DNA from: Candidatus Zixiibacteriota bacterium
GTDB taxonomy: Bacteria > Zixibacteria > MSB-5A5 > GN15 > FEB-12
Length of the DNA stretch: 64,000 nt
Assembly (NCBI GenBank): GCA_040756055.1
Contig: JBFLZR010000004.1
Span: 248,001 to 312,000, forward strand
Reading direction: 5' to 3'
The notes under the pieces are model-generated. The model saw only the letters and a program-made list of their open reading frames with translations. It was not told the DNA's origin and did not search any database. Both the position numbers and the translations under genes were made by a program. Positions 36,853 to 44,945 of the stretch are shown here, one piece after another; position 1 is the stretch's first letter, and every line of letters begins with the position of its first letter.

Positions 36853-38019
36853 TCAGTCGAGCTTTCGGCTCATATCCCTTAGCTCTTTTTGCATTTCCCT
36901 AATTTCGTCACGTAACTCTTCTCTGGCCTCCCGCTGCGCCTCGCGAACTTCTTCGCCCTGGTCAAGCCGGAGCGCCTCCAATTCTTCCCTCAATTCCTCC
37001 ATTGCCTCCCGATAATCTTCCATCGCCTCGCGGTAGTCCTCCGCAAAATCCTCGGACTCGAAGTAAACTTCGCCGTCGTCGGAATAGACTCCGTAATGCA
37101 AACCATCCATATCGGGCAGATCGATATCAATATCGGGACCGCTGAAGTGGTAACTTTTTCCGTGCCGCGAACCTTTGCGCTCCGCTATCTCGACTTCGAC
37201 CGACTGTTCTTTCTTGTCACGGACTATGACAATGTTGATTTTCTCGCCTTTTTCGAAGTCATTGATAACTTCATGAAGGTCATCCCTCTCAAAGATGCGC
37301 TGGTTGTCAGCTTTGGTGATGACATCACCGGCCTTGATTCCCGCCTTGGCGGCCGGGGAATCATCTTCAACCGATGTTACCAGCATACCGCGGCCCTTCT
37401 CGACCCCAAAGAATTCGCCGAGTTGTGTGGTGAGCATCGTGACCTGTACCCCTATATAGGACCGGTCGAAATAACTGTTCGCGAGAACGAGCTTGTCGAT
37501 TTCGGGAATCGCCAGCACTCTGGGGACATCGGGCACCCCGGGAACAGCGGGCACTCTCGGCACCGACGGCACCCTGGGCACGTAAACAATGTGGTCGTCA
37601 TCATCGTACCAGCGCCAACTGGAGTGGTAATCGCGCGGCCGACCCTCGAGTGTAACTTCCAGCTCCATCTCTTTGCCGTCACGATTGATTTTCAATTTGA
37701 CCTTTTCATCCGGCTTGCGCTCTTCGAGCATATCAAGCAGGTCATCGTAGTCTTCGACTCTCGAGCCGCCGAAAGCGATAATGATGTCACCTTCCTCCAG
37801 ACCGGCGGCCTCAGCCGGGGAATCATCGACTATCTCGTTCACTACCGCGCCATATTCGATGTCGAGATCAAAAGCGTCGGCCAAATCTTCCGTAACCGAC
37901 TGGCCATAGATTCCGATCCAGGGGTACTTGCCGGATTTTGATGATCTGCTCAAACCGATAGAAACCAGTACCGCCAGGGTTACTATCGTGACCAATGAGA
38001 TTTTCAAAACGCTGTGCAT
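36853..38019 (-). CDS. Two-PDZ-domain envelope protein without protease domain
   Basis: 388 residues. An N-terminal signal/anchor (LKISLVTIVTLAVLVSIGL) and a first PDZ domain (about 33-125: WIGIYGQSVTEDLADAFDLD, AAGLEEGDIIIAFGGSRVED) come first. A Val-Pro-x repeat linker (about 150-172) follows, then a second PDZ (about 190-285: GRGMLVTSVEDDSPAAKAGI, KAGDVITKADNQRIFERDDL). The acidic/basic C-terminal coiled coil is about 315-388. No HtrA or other catalytic domain is present, so it is likely a scaffold or substrate-binding partner. Good GGAGG site before the ATG. Confidence 0.83.
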   Translation of the reverse strand: MHSVLKISLVTIVTLAVLVSIGLSRSSKSGKYPWIGIYGQSVTEDLADAFDLDIEYGAVVNEIVDDSPAEAAGLEEGDIIIAFGGSRVEDYDDLLDMLEERKPDEKVKLKINRDGKEMELEVTLEGRPRDYHSSWRWYDDDDHIVYVPRVPSVPRVPAVPGVPDVPRVLAIPEIDKLVLANSYFDRSYIGVQVTMLTTQLGEFFGVEKGRGMLVTSVEDDSPAAKAGIKAGDVITKADNQRIFERDDLHEVINDFEKGEKINIVIVRDKKEQSVEVEIAERKGSRHGKSYHFSGPDIDIDLPDMDGLHYGVYSDDGEVYFESEDFAEDYREAMEDYREAMEELREELEALRLDQGEEVREAQREAREELRDEIREMQKELRDMSRKLD

Positions 38020-38137
38020 CGCTTCCTCCGTACTGCTGATATGATGAGATGTTTTTCTTTGTATACGGAAGTTTTATGAGGATAGTTTCCATCCCCGCAA
38101 GGGATGTGGCCACATAGGCTAAGCTGTTGTGGACGTG

Positions 38138-38968
38138 TTAATTGGAAGGATACAAGGAAAATCCGCCGCCGATCGCGACGACACGGCGATAAGGCAATTC
38201 TACCCGCTCACCGCGCAGAGTGATATGCCAGGTGAGTTTGTTGCTGATTGGGAAAAACATGGTCAGGTCGCCGAAAACGCCGTTCTCGGAGCCCCCGCCG
38301 CTGAGATGGAAAGCAGCATTACCCACCTGTCCATCGGGATTGGTATAAGCCGAATCGGCGTTATACGGAGACAGGTAAAAATTGAAACCGCCGTAGGCCT
38401 GTTGAACATCGGCCTGTTCAATCGCCTCGAACAGACGCATTCCGGCCAGAATGGACAGTCTTCGCGACACCGGCACCAGGAGGGTAAAGTCGCCGACCGT
38501 CTTCGCATCCTCAACCGCCAGATCGGAATATCTGATTCCACCCGACGCGGTGAGAACCGGCCCGCCCACAGGGCCATCGGGATTGTGCGCCTTGTCCTTG
38601 CGTTCCGGATTGACAGTATAGAGCCTCAGGCCAAAAGCGAGCCCATAGCGGGAGCTGTCTTCGGATATACCGCGAAAGCTTCCCATGAAGTTGACGCTGG
38701 GGTGAGCCACCCAACCCAGCGAAGCGTTGAATTTCTGAATATCCACGACAGGGACATTCGGTGGTTTGGTCACGAACTGGTACTGCAGCGACCCGTGAAA
38801 CGATGCCGCGCCGACGGCTCCGTCGGGGTGCGCTCTGACGGCTTTGCCGACGTAATAGTGAACGGTAGTTGAGTCAATCTGGGCCATCGCCGGATTTGCG
38901 GTCATCAGGCATAGTGACAGCGCCAGGCTTGTAACCATTAACGATATTTTTGCGATTTGACTGAACAT
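38138..38968 (-). CDS. Exported barrel-like protein with PDG repeats
   Basis: A 276-residue exported protein. Signal peptide (SLMVTSLALSLCLMTANPAMA), then amphipathic strands ending in VVAIGGGFSLYPSN, suggesting an outer-membrane barrel. A short motif occurs three times: HPDGAVGAASFH, NPDGPVGGPVL, NPDGQVGNAAFHLSGG. These may be equivalent loops. No family recognised. I chose the ATG at 38968 because it opens a signal peptide; an upstream frame to 39064 is unlikely. Confidence 0.65.
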   Translation of the reverse strand: MFSQIAKISLMVTSLALSLCLMTANPAMAQIDSTTVHYYVGKAVRAHPDGAVGAASFHGSLQYQFVTKPPNVPVVDIQKFNASLGWVAHPSVNFMGSFRGISEDSSRYGLAFGLRLYTVNPERKDKAHNPDGPVGGPVLTASGGIRYSDLAVEDAKTVGDFTLLVPVSRRLSILAGMRLFEAIEQADVQQAYGGFNFYLSPYNADSAYTNPDGQVGNAAFHLSGGGSENGVFGDLTMFFPISNKLTWHITLRGERVELPYRRVVAIGGGFSLYPSN

Positions 38969-39370
38969 CCTTGTACCGTGCCAATCCCTTACAACGTGGT
39001 CGGTAATGTAATACTTTTGCCAGCGCAAGAAAAGCAACAAATTAGCTTGTTGCCAAAAAAGCACTCAGGGGAGCAAGTCCGCATTTGCAATCGCGGCCGG
39101 ACGTTACCGGCACGGACCGGTCAAGGGCACAGATTTTACAGGGCTAATAAACATGCAGCCTCGGGCAACAGCCTTTTGACGGTTGACACGGCGAGCAATT
39201 CTGTTATATTAAAGTCGTCCCTCGCAGATATTCATATCATTTCAGACGGAATATCGCTGTGCATATATTGTTGATTACGACCCTCACGAACACCCAGGAG
39301 AAGGCCGTACCGGCGGTTGTGTCGGTGCGCAATTTCGAACAAACCACCTTTAGTAAGCATTGGAGGATGT
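38969..39370. other. Divergent promoter region
   Basis: 402 bases between two divergent genes. It holds the C25 peptidase promoter listed separately. I see no coding frame with a ribosome site. The presumed promoter of the PDG-repeat gene on the minus strand is not identifiable. Confidence 0.5.
39183..39210 (+). promoter_or_regulatory. Sigma-70-type promoter of the C25 peptidase gene
   Basis: TTGACA, a 16-base spacer and TATATT. The start would be near 39217, giving a leader of about 150 bases before the ATG at 39371. Confidence 0.65.
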
Positions 39371-41398
39371 ATGAACCGCACCTTAATGTCAGTGGCGCAA
39401 CTGCTGACACTCTTGGTATTCGGCTCTGTGGTAACTGTTTATGGTGAAGCGAACTGGATTTCGCTTGAGGGCAATTCACTCATAGAAACCCCTTCCGCCG
39501 AAGTCCTTCAGTCAAACCAAAACGAAACCGTCATCAAGTTTACTATAAGCGGTTTCTTTTCGGAGGACATTACTGAAAACGGCGTTACTTACCAGAAGCT
39601 GCAATTCCCCGGATACGCCACCACGGTTGACATCAGTAAACCGGAACTTCCTGTAATATCCGAACTCGTGGGCATTCCCGGCAACGCCAATGTTTCGGTC
39701 AGCATTGTCGATTACAAAGAGACAACGCTTCCCGGCTACAAAGTTCATCCTTTTCAGACGCCACTTCTGGAAGGCGAGAAAAGAGTGCGGTTTGATATTG
39801 ATGAAGCATTTTACCGGCAGAACGCGTTTTATCCGGGCGCGATGGCAAGCGTCGGCGATCCCGGTATCTGGCGCGACCTGAGGGTTGTCAGCCTCAAGGT
39901 CAATCCTCTGGCCTTCAATCCGGCAACGGGAGAGCTCAACGTTCGGTCGGAAATTACGGTCAGACTGGATTATACCGGTATCAGCGATAAAAACGTCAAG
40001 GCCCCCCTTCGCAGACCAATCGCGACAAATTACGATAGAATGTATGGCTCAACGGTTCTGAATTACGGCCAGATGAACCTTGAGGTTAACGATGCCTACA
40101 CGACCGAGCCTGAAACCGATGGGGTTTACGACTACCTGATCATTGCCAACGATGCCTTCATGGACAACATGGCACCTTTCGTAAATTGGAAAAACTCTAA
40201 CGGTCTGGCCACGACGATGGTCCCGATTTCATCCATTGGCGCCAACGATGCTTTGATCAAGGCCTACATCGCCAACGAATACGCCACCAACGGAATCCGC
40301 TATGTTCTGCTGGTTGGTGACCATGCCGATGTACCCAGCCACATCGTGGAAGCCGAAGGGCCGGGCCACTTTATAGACAGTTCGGTCAGCGATTATTGGT
40401 ATGCGCTCCTGGAGGGCGATGACGATTACGCTGATCTGGCCATCGGTCGTTTCAGCGTCACCAGCGCCACCCATGTCGACAACATGGTCAACAAGAGCAT
40501 GGTTTTCGGATCCAACCCGCCCGGAGGCGACTGGCTGGAAAAATCGCTACTGGTCGCAAACTGGGAGGATGCTCCCGATAAGTATCAGCTTTGCTGTGAA
40601 CAGATCAGGACTGCCGCCGAGATTCCGTTCAACAACTACAGCGTGCTTTATCCCAATTTCACCACCTGCTATGGCGCCTCTTTTGCCAACGGTGGTGACG
40701 AAGCCTCGAACGCCGACGTTATCAATTATTTCAACCAGGGTTTTCGCCTGATAAATTATCGCGGCCATGGTGATCCGGAAAGCTGGCAGTACTGGAACGT
40801 TTACGGCGAGTATTTCAGGATTGCCCAGGCAGAGGCTATTGACAACGGTCAACTGACTCCGGTGGTATTCGCTATCAATTGTCTGAACAACGACCTCCTC
40901 TACAGCACCGCCACAATCGGTGAGACCTTCACGCGGAGCGATGACGCCGCGGTGGCTTACCTCGGCGCGTCGGACCCATCGTACACGACGCCAAATCATG
41001 ACTATGACAAAGCCCTTTATGCCTGTGTTTTTGACGAGGGAATCAACGCTCTCGGAGACGCCTCCAACGAAGCTTCGGTGAGGGTAATCGATCTCTGGGG
41101 CACCTACGGCGTGGCCAATGCCATGATGTATCTGTGGCTCGGTGATCCATCGCTGCAGCTCATTTACGATGACGGGTCTGTTTCCTGTTGCCGGGTTCCG
41201 GGCGACGTAGATCACAGCGGTGAGTTTGATCCGCTTGATATAACCTTCTTCGTCAAATGGGTGTGGCAGCAGGGAGCTGAACCGCCGTGCCTGGACGAAG
41301 CTGACGCCGACGGCGATGGCGAAGTTTCTGTATTGGACCTCGAGTACCTGATTAATTATATCTGGAAAGATGGTCCGGCGCCGGCCGCGTGCCCGTAG
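39371..41398 (+). CDS. Gingipain-like C25 cysteine peptidase with C-terminal dockerin
   Basis: A 675-residue secreted protease. Signal peptide, then a propeptide-like region, then the C25 caspase-like fold. The catalytic His is at residue 466 (NYRGHGDPESW) and Cys at 504 (VVFAINCLNND). The C-terminus is a dockerin type I pair of calcium loops: GDVDHSGEFDPLDITFFVKW and DADGDGEVSVLDLEYLINYI. The ATG follows GGAGG; a Rho-independent terminator follows the stop. The dockerin implies docking to a cohesin-bearing surface protein, none of which is in the window. Confidence 0.88.
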   Translation: MNRTLMSVAQLLTLLVFGSVVTVYGEANWISLEGNSLIETPSAEVLQSNQNETVIKFTISGFFSEDITENGVTYQKLQFPGYATTVDISKPELPVISELVGIPGNANVSVSIVDYKETTLPGYKVHPFQTPLLEGEKRVRFDIDEAFYRQNAFYPGAMASVGDPGIWRDLRVVSLKVNPLAFNPATGELNVRSEITVRLDYTGISDKNVKAPLRRPIATNYDRMYGSTVLNYGQMNLEVNDAYTTEPETDGVYDYLIIANDAFMDNMAPFVNWKNSNGLATTMVPISSIGANDALIKAYIANEYATNGIRYVLLVGDHADVPSHIVEAEGPGHFIDSSVSDYWYALLEGDDDYADLAIGRFSVTSATHVDNMVNKSMVFGSNPPGGDWLEKSLLVANWEDAPDKYQLCCEQIRTAAEIPFNNYSVLYPNFTTCYGASFANGGDEASNADVINYFNQGFRLINYRGHGDPESWQYWNVYGEYFRIAQAEAIDNGQLTPVVFAINCLNNDLLYSTATIGETFTRSDDAAVAYLGASDPSYTTPNHDYDKALYACVFDEGINALGDASNEASVRVIDLWGTYGVANAMMYLWLGDPSLQLIYDDGSVSCCRVPGDVDHSGEFDPLDITFFVKWVWQQGAEPPCLDEADADGDGEVSVLDLEYLINYIWKDGPAPAACP

Positions 41399-41457
41399 GC
41401 CTCAGATGTAGATAAAGGAAATGCCGCCGAGGGCGGCAATCGATTTGTGACTTTATA

Positions 41458-41488
41458 GGCTCCGGGCTTTATGTCCGGAGCCTTTTTT
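41458..41488 (+). terminator. Rho-independent terminator of the C25 peptidase gene
   Basis: GGCTCCGG, a nine-base loop, CCGGAGCC, then TTTTTT. It lies 60 bases after the stop. A second small hairpin, TGCCGCC-GAG-GGCGGCA (41422-41438), sits between. Confidence 0.92.
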
Positions 41489-41493
41489 ACATC

Positions 41494-41587
41494 TGTTACA
41501 ATACAACAAAAGCTCCCCCGGTCCCGCCAAGATCGGGACGACCCGCTGATTGACCCCGCCACAGGCGGGACTCTACCGACTGAGCTG
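41494..41587 (-). repeat. tRNA-Asn-derived repeat, copy 1 (tandem to the tRNA)
   Basis: On the minus strand this begins GCAGCTCAGTCGGTAGAG, exactly as the tRNA-Asn D-arm. Then comes a hairpin TCCCGCCTGTGGCGGG in place of the 5' anticodon stem and loop, then CAATCAGCGGGTCG. A second hairpin, GTCCCGATCTTGGCGGGAC, stands where the T-arm should be, then CCGGGGGAGCTTTT and a TTGTAACA tail. It directly follows the real tRNA gene's 3' flank. It cannot be a working tRNA. Confidence 0.85.
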
Positions 41588-41598
41588 CAATAAAAAAG

Positions 41599-41671
41599 CT
41601 CCCCCGGCTAGACTCGAACTAGCGACCCGCTGATTAACAGTCAGCTGCTCTACCGACTGAGCTACAGGGGA
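41599..41671 (-). tRNA. tRNA-Asn (GTT)
   Basis: A 73-base cloverleaf on the minus strand. The acceptor stem TCCCCTG/CGGGGGA has seven pairs with G as discriminator, and the D-arm is GCTC/GAGC. The anticodon stem GCTGA/TCAGC frames the loop CTGTTAA, giving anticodon GTT. The T-arm GCTAG/CTAGC holds loop TTCGAGT. CCA is not encoded. The 3' flank (CTTTTTTATTGCA) is shared by the derived repeats nearby. Confidence 0.97.
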
Positions 41672-41740
41672 GTGTGATGCCTTTTGGCAGGCTCTATATA
41701 TACACGATTTACCGATTATGTCAATTATTTTCTGATGGCC

Positions 41741-41792
41741 GACCCGCTGATTAATCCCGCCGGAGGCGGCACGCCACCGAATGAGCTAAGCG
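41741..41792 (-). repeat. tRNA-Asn-derived repeat, copy 2
   Basis: On the minus strand it reads TTAGCTCATTCGGT, then the hairpin GCCGCCTCCGGCGG, then ATTAATCAGCGGGTCGG. The D-arm-like part, the hairpin and the 3' anticodon-arm part are in the same order as copy 1, so the hairpin stands at the same spot. It breaks off before the T-arm. Confidence 0.75.
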
Positions 41793-41901
41793 AGAATGTA
41801 AACCTTTCGGCACCGCACACGTTAAGATTTCGCCAAGATAAGTCTGACTCCGCAATAACCTTGTATGACTGCTCGTTGGCCCCGGCGGTGGCAAATTTGG
41901 C

Positions 41902-42105
41902 TCATTCCAACGGTTCAAAATAGTCCTCTTCAATAATTCCCGTCCCAATCAAGTTTTGACATAGCTTAGGTGCCTTTGCAAGCAGTTCGAACAGAACCTC
42001 GTTCAGCAGCAGAGCGTCCTGCGGAAATTCATCTTTACCCCACCACTCATCGGATAATCGCCCTGCTATTGCCGCGGCCCAGTGAGTATTTTCTGATTCG
42101 ATCAT
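41902..42105 (-). CDS. Small hypothetical protein
   Basis: A 67-residue acidic soluble protein (contains LSDEWWGKDEFPQDALLLNE and LLAKAPKLCQNLIGTGIIEE). No family recognised. A good GGAG site about eight to nine bases before the ATG and an amphipathic helical pattern support a real gene. It lies in the tRNA-Asn repeat region, upstream (by transcription) of repeat copy 2 and the tRNA. Confidence 0.6.
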   Translation of the reverse strand: MIESENTHWAAAIAGRLSDEWWGKDEFPQDALLLNEVLFELLAKAPKLCQNLIGTGIIEEDYFEPLE

Positions 42106-42440
42106 TTAGGATCTCCTGTCATAAGCGCTCAACCCATCTTTAAGCTCACCCTGCTCTTTTTAAACGATCGTACCCCTACCCCACTCTTTTGTCAAGGTTA
42201 ACCGCGTCACTTTTCAACCCTCCTGGCTGACCCGACTCTTACCGGGGGAGCTTTTTTATTGCATTGTAAGAGGTTACAAGAGTTGACGCCGTAATTCTGC
42301 ATGTTCTAGCGGGTTGAGGTTACCGGAGGGGCGGTCGGTTAATTGTTGGACTGACACCCATCCTAAGGCCGGGTAACGCTGGCCCAGTGATCTTCTCACA
42401 CAATATCCAAAAAAGTAAGGGTATCTTACTCGCACTTGGG
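42106..42440. other. Gap holding repeat copy 3
   Basis: 335 bases between two minus-strand genes. The only structure is the tRNA-derived repeat at 42226-42279. No credible gene is seen. Confidence 0.5.
42226..42279 (+). repeat. tRNA-Asn-derived repeat, copy 3 (3' part)
   Basis: On the plus strand, a degenerate T-arm region then ACCGGGGGAGCTTTTTTA, TTGCATTGTAAGAGGTTACA. The CCGGGGGAGCTTTTTTATTGCA part equals the 3' end and flank of the real tRNA-Asn, in the opposite orientation. The TTGTAA...TTACAA tail is a palindrome. Similarity to copy 4 continues about 45 bases further (GGGTTGAGG). Confidence 0.8.
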
Positions 42441-43022
42441 CTAGGACTTATCATCTGAGTCCTGAGGGTTGACACTCTCGCCGGCTGTAAAACCCTTTTC
42501 CCGGAGCCGGGCCACCACAGCAGTTCCCATAGCAGTTACCATGAACATTTGTTCCTTGCCCGCACTGGAAATTGAGTCATGGTCGACTGTTAACCCAACT
42601 ATGCAAGTGGCTCCCATCTCCTCAGCTTGTTCCTGAAGTAACGCTATCGCCTCTTCGTGGATAGAACGAAGCTGCTTCTGATAAGATCTGCTTCTACCTC
42701 CGACGATATCTCTAACGGCGGCGAATAGATCCGCAAAAATGTTAGTCCCGGCAACCACATGTGAAGAGATTACTCCAAGGTACTTATCGATCTCCCATCC
42801 TTCGAGTGTCGGCGTGGTTGAAACGACTACTGAAGACCTTGACGGTTCGCACTCATCAAAGTCTTCGTCCGGATCGGGTTCCCAAACTTCAAGTTGGACT
42901 TTCCTCAACTCCGCTTCACTGCCGAACTTGTCCTCTTTCTTGATTTCGTTTCCGCACTTCGGGCACACCCGAGTCTTGTAGGTTATCCTGGCATAACAAT
43001 TCGGGCACTCAAATAAGGCCAT
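42441..43022 (-). CDS. Zinc-ribbon plus YbjQ-type (UPF0145) protein
   Basis: 193 residues. The N-terminal zinc ribbon has CPNCYARITYKTRVCPKCG. After an acidic linker comes a YbjQ/UPF0145 domain: TPTLEGWEIDKYLGVISSHV, VAGTNIFADLFAAVRDIVGG, RSRSYQKQLRSIHEEAIALL, GATCIVGLTVDHDSI. YbjQ domains form pentamers of unknown function. It lies within the repeat-rich accessory stretch between copies 3 and 4. Confidence 0.87.
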   Translation of the reverse strand: MALFECPNCYARITYKTRVCPKCGNEIKKEDKFGSEAELRKVQLEVWEPDPDEDFDECEPSRSSVVVSTTPTLEGWEIDKYLGVISSHVVAGTNIFADLFAAVRDIVGGRSRSYQKQLRSIHEEAIALLQEQAEEMGATCIVGLTVDHDSISSAGKEQMFMVTAMGTAVVARLREKGFTAGESVNPQDSDDKS

Positions 43023-43135
43023 AGTCTTGTTACCTCCCTACGCTAAAGGCCAGATCGGAAATATTCTCTCAGCAAGACACACACTCAAATATGAGACTGG
43101 TTTGGCTCTCTGTCAAGCGACGGTCTGAATGGACC

Positions 43136-43208
43136 TTGTTAATCAGCGGGTCGTCCCGCCATAGGCGGGACCGGGCGAGCTTTCTTATTGCATAGTAATG
43201 GGTTACAA
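43136..43208 (+). repeat. tRNA-Asn-derived repeat, copy 4
   Basis: On the plus strand TTGTTAATCAGCGGGTCG (the 3' anticodon arm and variable region), then the hairpin GTCCCGCCATAGGCGGGAC in place of the T-arm, then CGGGCGAGCTTTCTTATTGC, ATAGTAATGGGTTACAA. Opposite in orientation to the real tRNA. Confidence 0.85.
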
Positions 43209-43279
43209 CAATTGCCCCACTGGTTCTTAGGGTTGAGGGCGGGTTGACTATAGATGATGTGATTAAGATGATGCGTTTT

Positions 43280-43723
43280 TCATTCTTCATCGAACCGATT
43301 TTCATCAAAACTGCCTGCCTCTGCAAAATCCAGACTCCTCAAAAGCATATGCACTTCTTTTAAGAAACTGTTAAATCTCATTGATCCTTCATCCCCAGCA
43401 GATACTTCAGGAGGGTCCCCTGGATATGCGTTACACCCTGAACTGTTGATAGATCGATCAGCATATTCAAGTTTCAGTGCCCAACTAGTACCATCAAGGG
43501 CAGGGATCTCATATCTGGTTTGCCAGTCCCATATATTTAGTTTGTCTATAGCCTCTCTAAAAGAACGCCACTCCTCTCCCGATAGCTTGATGACAGCTTG
43601 AGCTTTTGGCTCAAAGTGATCGGCAAAGGTTCTGTAGTGTAGCTCGCCGGATTTCAGTGAAAATTCGTAGGACGGACCAAAGTACCCACCGATTGAAAAT
43701 TCAAATAATTGTGGAATATGCAC
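43280..43723 (-). CDS. Hypothetical accessory protein
   Basis: A 147-residue soluble protein of unknown family. It has a Trp-rich middle (LNIWDWQTRYEIPALDGTSW, ALKLEYADRSINSSGCNAYP) and an acidic tail. This pattern recalls small proteins found in accessory regions, some with immunity-like roles, but I cannot assign one. Codons are AT-richer than in the surrounding genes, suggesting acquisition. Confidence 0.7.
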   Translation of the reverse strand: MHIPQLFEFSIGGYFGPSYEFSLKSGELHYRTFADHFEPKAQAVIKLSGEEWRSFREAIDKLNIWDWQTRYEIPALDGTSWALKLEYADRSINSSGCNAYPGDPPEVSAGDEGSMRFNSFLKEVHMLLRSLDFAEAGSFDENRFDEE

Positions 43724-43784
43724 TTATACTCCTTACTTTTCATTACAGCCGAATACCAGGCACTCGTAAGTATGCATCCCAAAG

Positions 43785-44420
43785 CTATCTTGATGCCACC
43801 CACAGAACCATATCTATTTTTCGTGGCGTCCACTTGTCGGTTGAAAACACAGTGTTTAGCTCTTTTGCCTTCTGTCTCATAATTTTGATCAGTACCGCTC
43901 CTTCGCTAACCCTTATTTGCTCAGGATTCATCTTTGTAATTGCATACTTCTCTTGTAGTCCGCTAACTTCCGAAAGAGCTTTGACAGCAAATTGATCGAC
44001 TGTGGCAAAGTGAGAGGGAAAGAGAACTGCCAACAATCCAGATGCTCCAGCTGTACCTAGCCCCCTGATCTCACACGCTATATTTAGCCCATCAGCAATA
44101 TCATCTTTGTTCATCTCAAAAATTCTCTGTTTTATCGAAAAGAGATTATCCAGGTTATCTTTGGGACCAAGGTACTTTTTTAACTGACTTGTTGTGGTAA
44201 CGTATCGGTTTCTCGCGGTATACTTCCAGAAGAAGTATTTGTTTAGAAGGAATTCATACCACTGCATCGCATTCATTTGCTCAATCTGCTGAACGTCAAG
44301 GGAATTGAATTCTCTCTCTATATCAAGATGGGTCGGCTTTACGTAACTCCAATATTTATCCAACGCTGTTAGCCAACTGCGCTCGTCCCTACTGCTCCAC
44401 AATTTGTTCGTTGCCGACAT
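43785..44420 (-). CDS. Hypothetical protein with helix-hairpin-helix-like segment
   Basis: A 211-residue basic protein. The N-terminal half is helical and aromatic-rich (MQWYEFLLNKYFFWKYTARN). The C-terminal half has EIRGLGTAGASGLLAVLFPS, HFATVDQFAVKALSEV, which looks like a GxG helix-hairpin-helix of a DNA glycosylase-type fold. The protein ends LWVASR. It may bind DNA; no catalytic Asp can be pinned. It is AT-rich compared with the flanking core genes and lies between repeat copies 4 and 5. Confidence 0.7.
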   Translation of the reverse strand: MSATNKLWSSRDERSWLTALDKYWSYVKPTHLDIEREFNSLDVQQIEQMNAMQWYEFLLNKYFFWKYTARNRYVTTTSQLKKYLGPKDNLDNLFSIKQRIFEMNKDDIADGLNIACEIRGLGTAGASGLLAVLFPSHFATVDQFAVKALSEVSGLQEKYAITKMNPEQIRVSEGAVLIKIMRQKAKELNTVFSTDKWTPRKIDMVLWVASR

Positions 44421-44628
44421 TATAAGGTGTCCTCTACCAATTGTTCTCTACAAAATACACACCAAGTGAATGTACAATAATAGCAAGAAGATCGGTGAAG
44501 TCAATTGAATCAATGGATAACCATTCGTTCAAAAATACCGTTTGTACAGTCTGAGTATTTTCCTTTAGCGAACCTGCGGATCGAATTGAAAAGTGGTCGA
44601 AATATATCTGGTACTTGCCACGACACTC

Positions 44629-44704
44629 CGACTGTTAACCAGCGGGTCGTCCCGCTCTTGGCGGGACCGGGGGAGCTTTATTATTGCATTGTAACGGGTT
44701 ACAG
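44629..44704 (+). repeat. tRNA-Asn-derived repeat, copy 5
   Basis: On the plus strand CGACTGTTAACCAGCGGG (anticodon loop and 3' stem), then the hairpin GTCCCGCTCTTGGCGGGAC where the T-arm belongs, then CGGGGGAGCTTTATTATTGC, ATTGTAACGGGTTACAG. Its hairpin differs from the second hairpin of copy 1 by one base. Confidence 0.88.
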
Positions 44705-44832
44705 ACAAGGCCAAGAGAAAAAACCGTCTTGCCAAATCGCCGCCATGTTTTATATTTAGATTGGAACCGGAGAGTATAGTCACCGGGTTAAAGAATATAT
44801 GAATTATAGCGTAACCATCCGACCCAATCACA

Positions 44833-44858
44833 CAAGTGGCGTCCAGAGAAGCCACTTG
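44833..44858 (+). promoter_or_regulatory. Hairpin upstream of cysK
   Basis: CAAGTGGC, a ten-base loop and GCCACTTG make a perfect eight-pair stem about 180 bases before the cysK start. With the terminator-like hairpin at 44946 it could form a leader that attenuates cysK-cysE. There is no T-box sequence. Confidence 0.35.
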
Positions 44859-44945
44859 AGTTGTTGTTGTTGCCTTCTGTCGAGCCGGAGAGGTACGCGC
44901 TAATCTATGTAAACTGTACTTGTTACACATATAGCCAAGCTCGCG

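Noticed and set aside
38970-38990. TTGGCACG on the minus strand before the PDG-repeat gene, like a sigma-54 -24 box
   Set aside because: The -12 element reads AAGG instead of TTGC and would lie too close to the ATG.
41599-44704. The tRNA repeats as simple attL/attR sites of an integrated element
   Set aside because: Three copies are reversed relative to the tRNA, two carry arm-replacing hairpins, and no integrase or recombinase gene lies between them.
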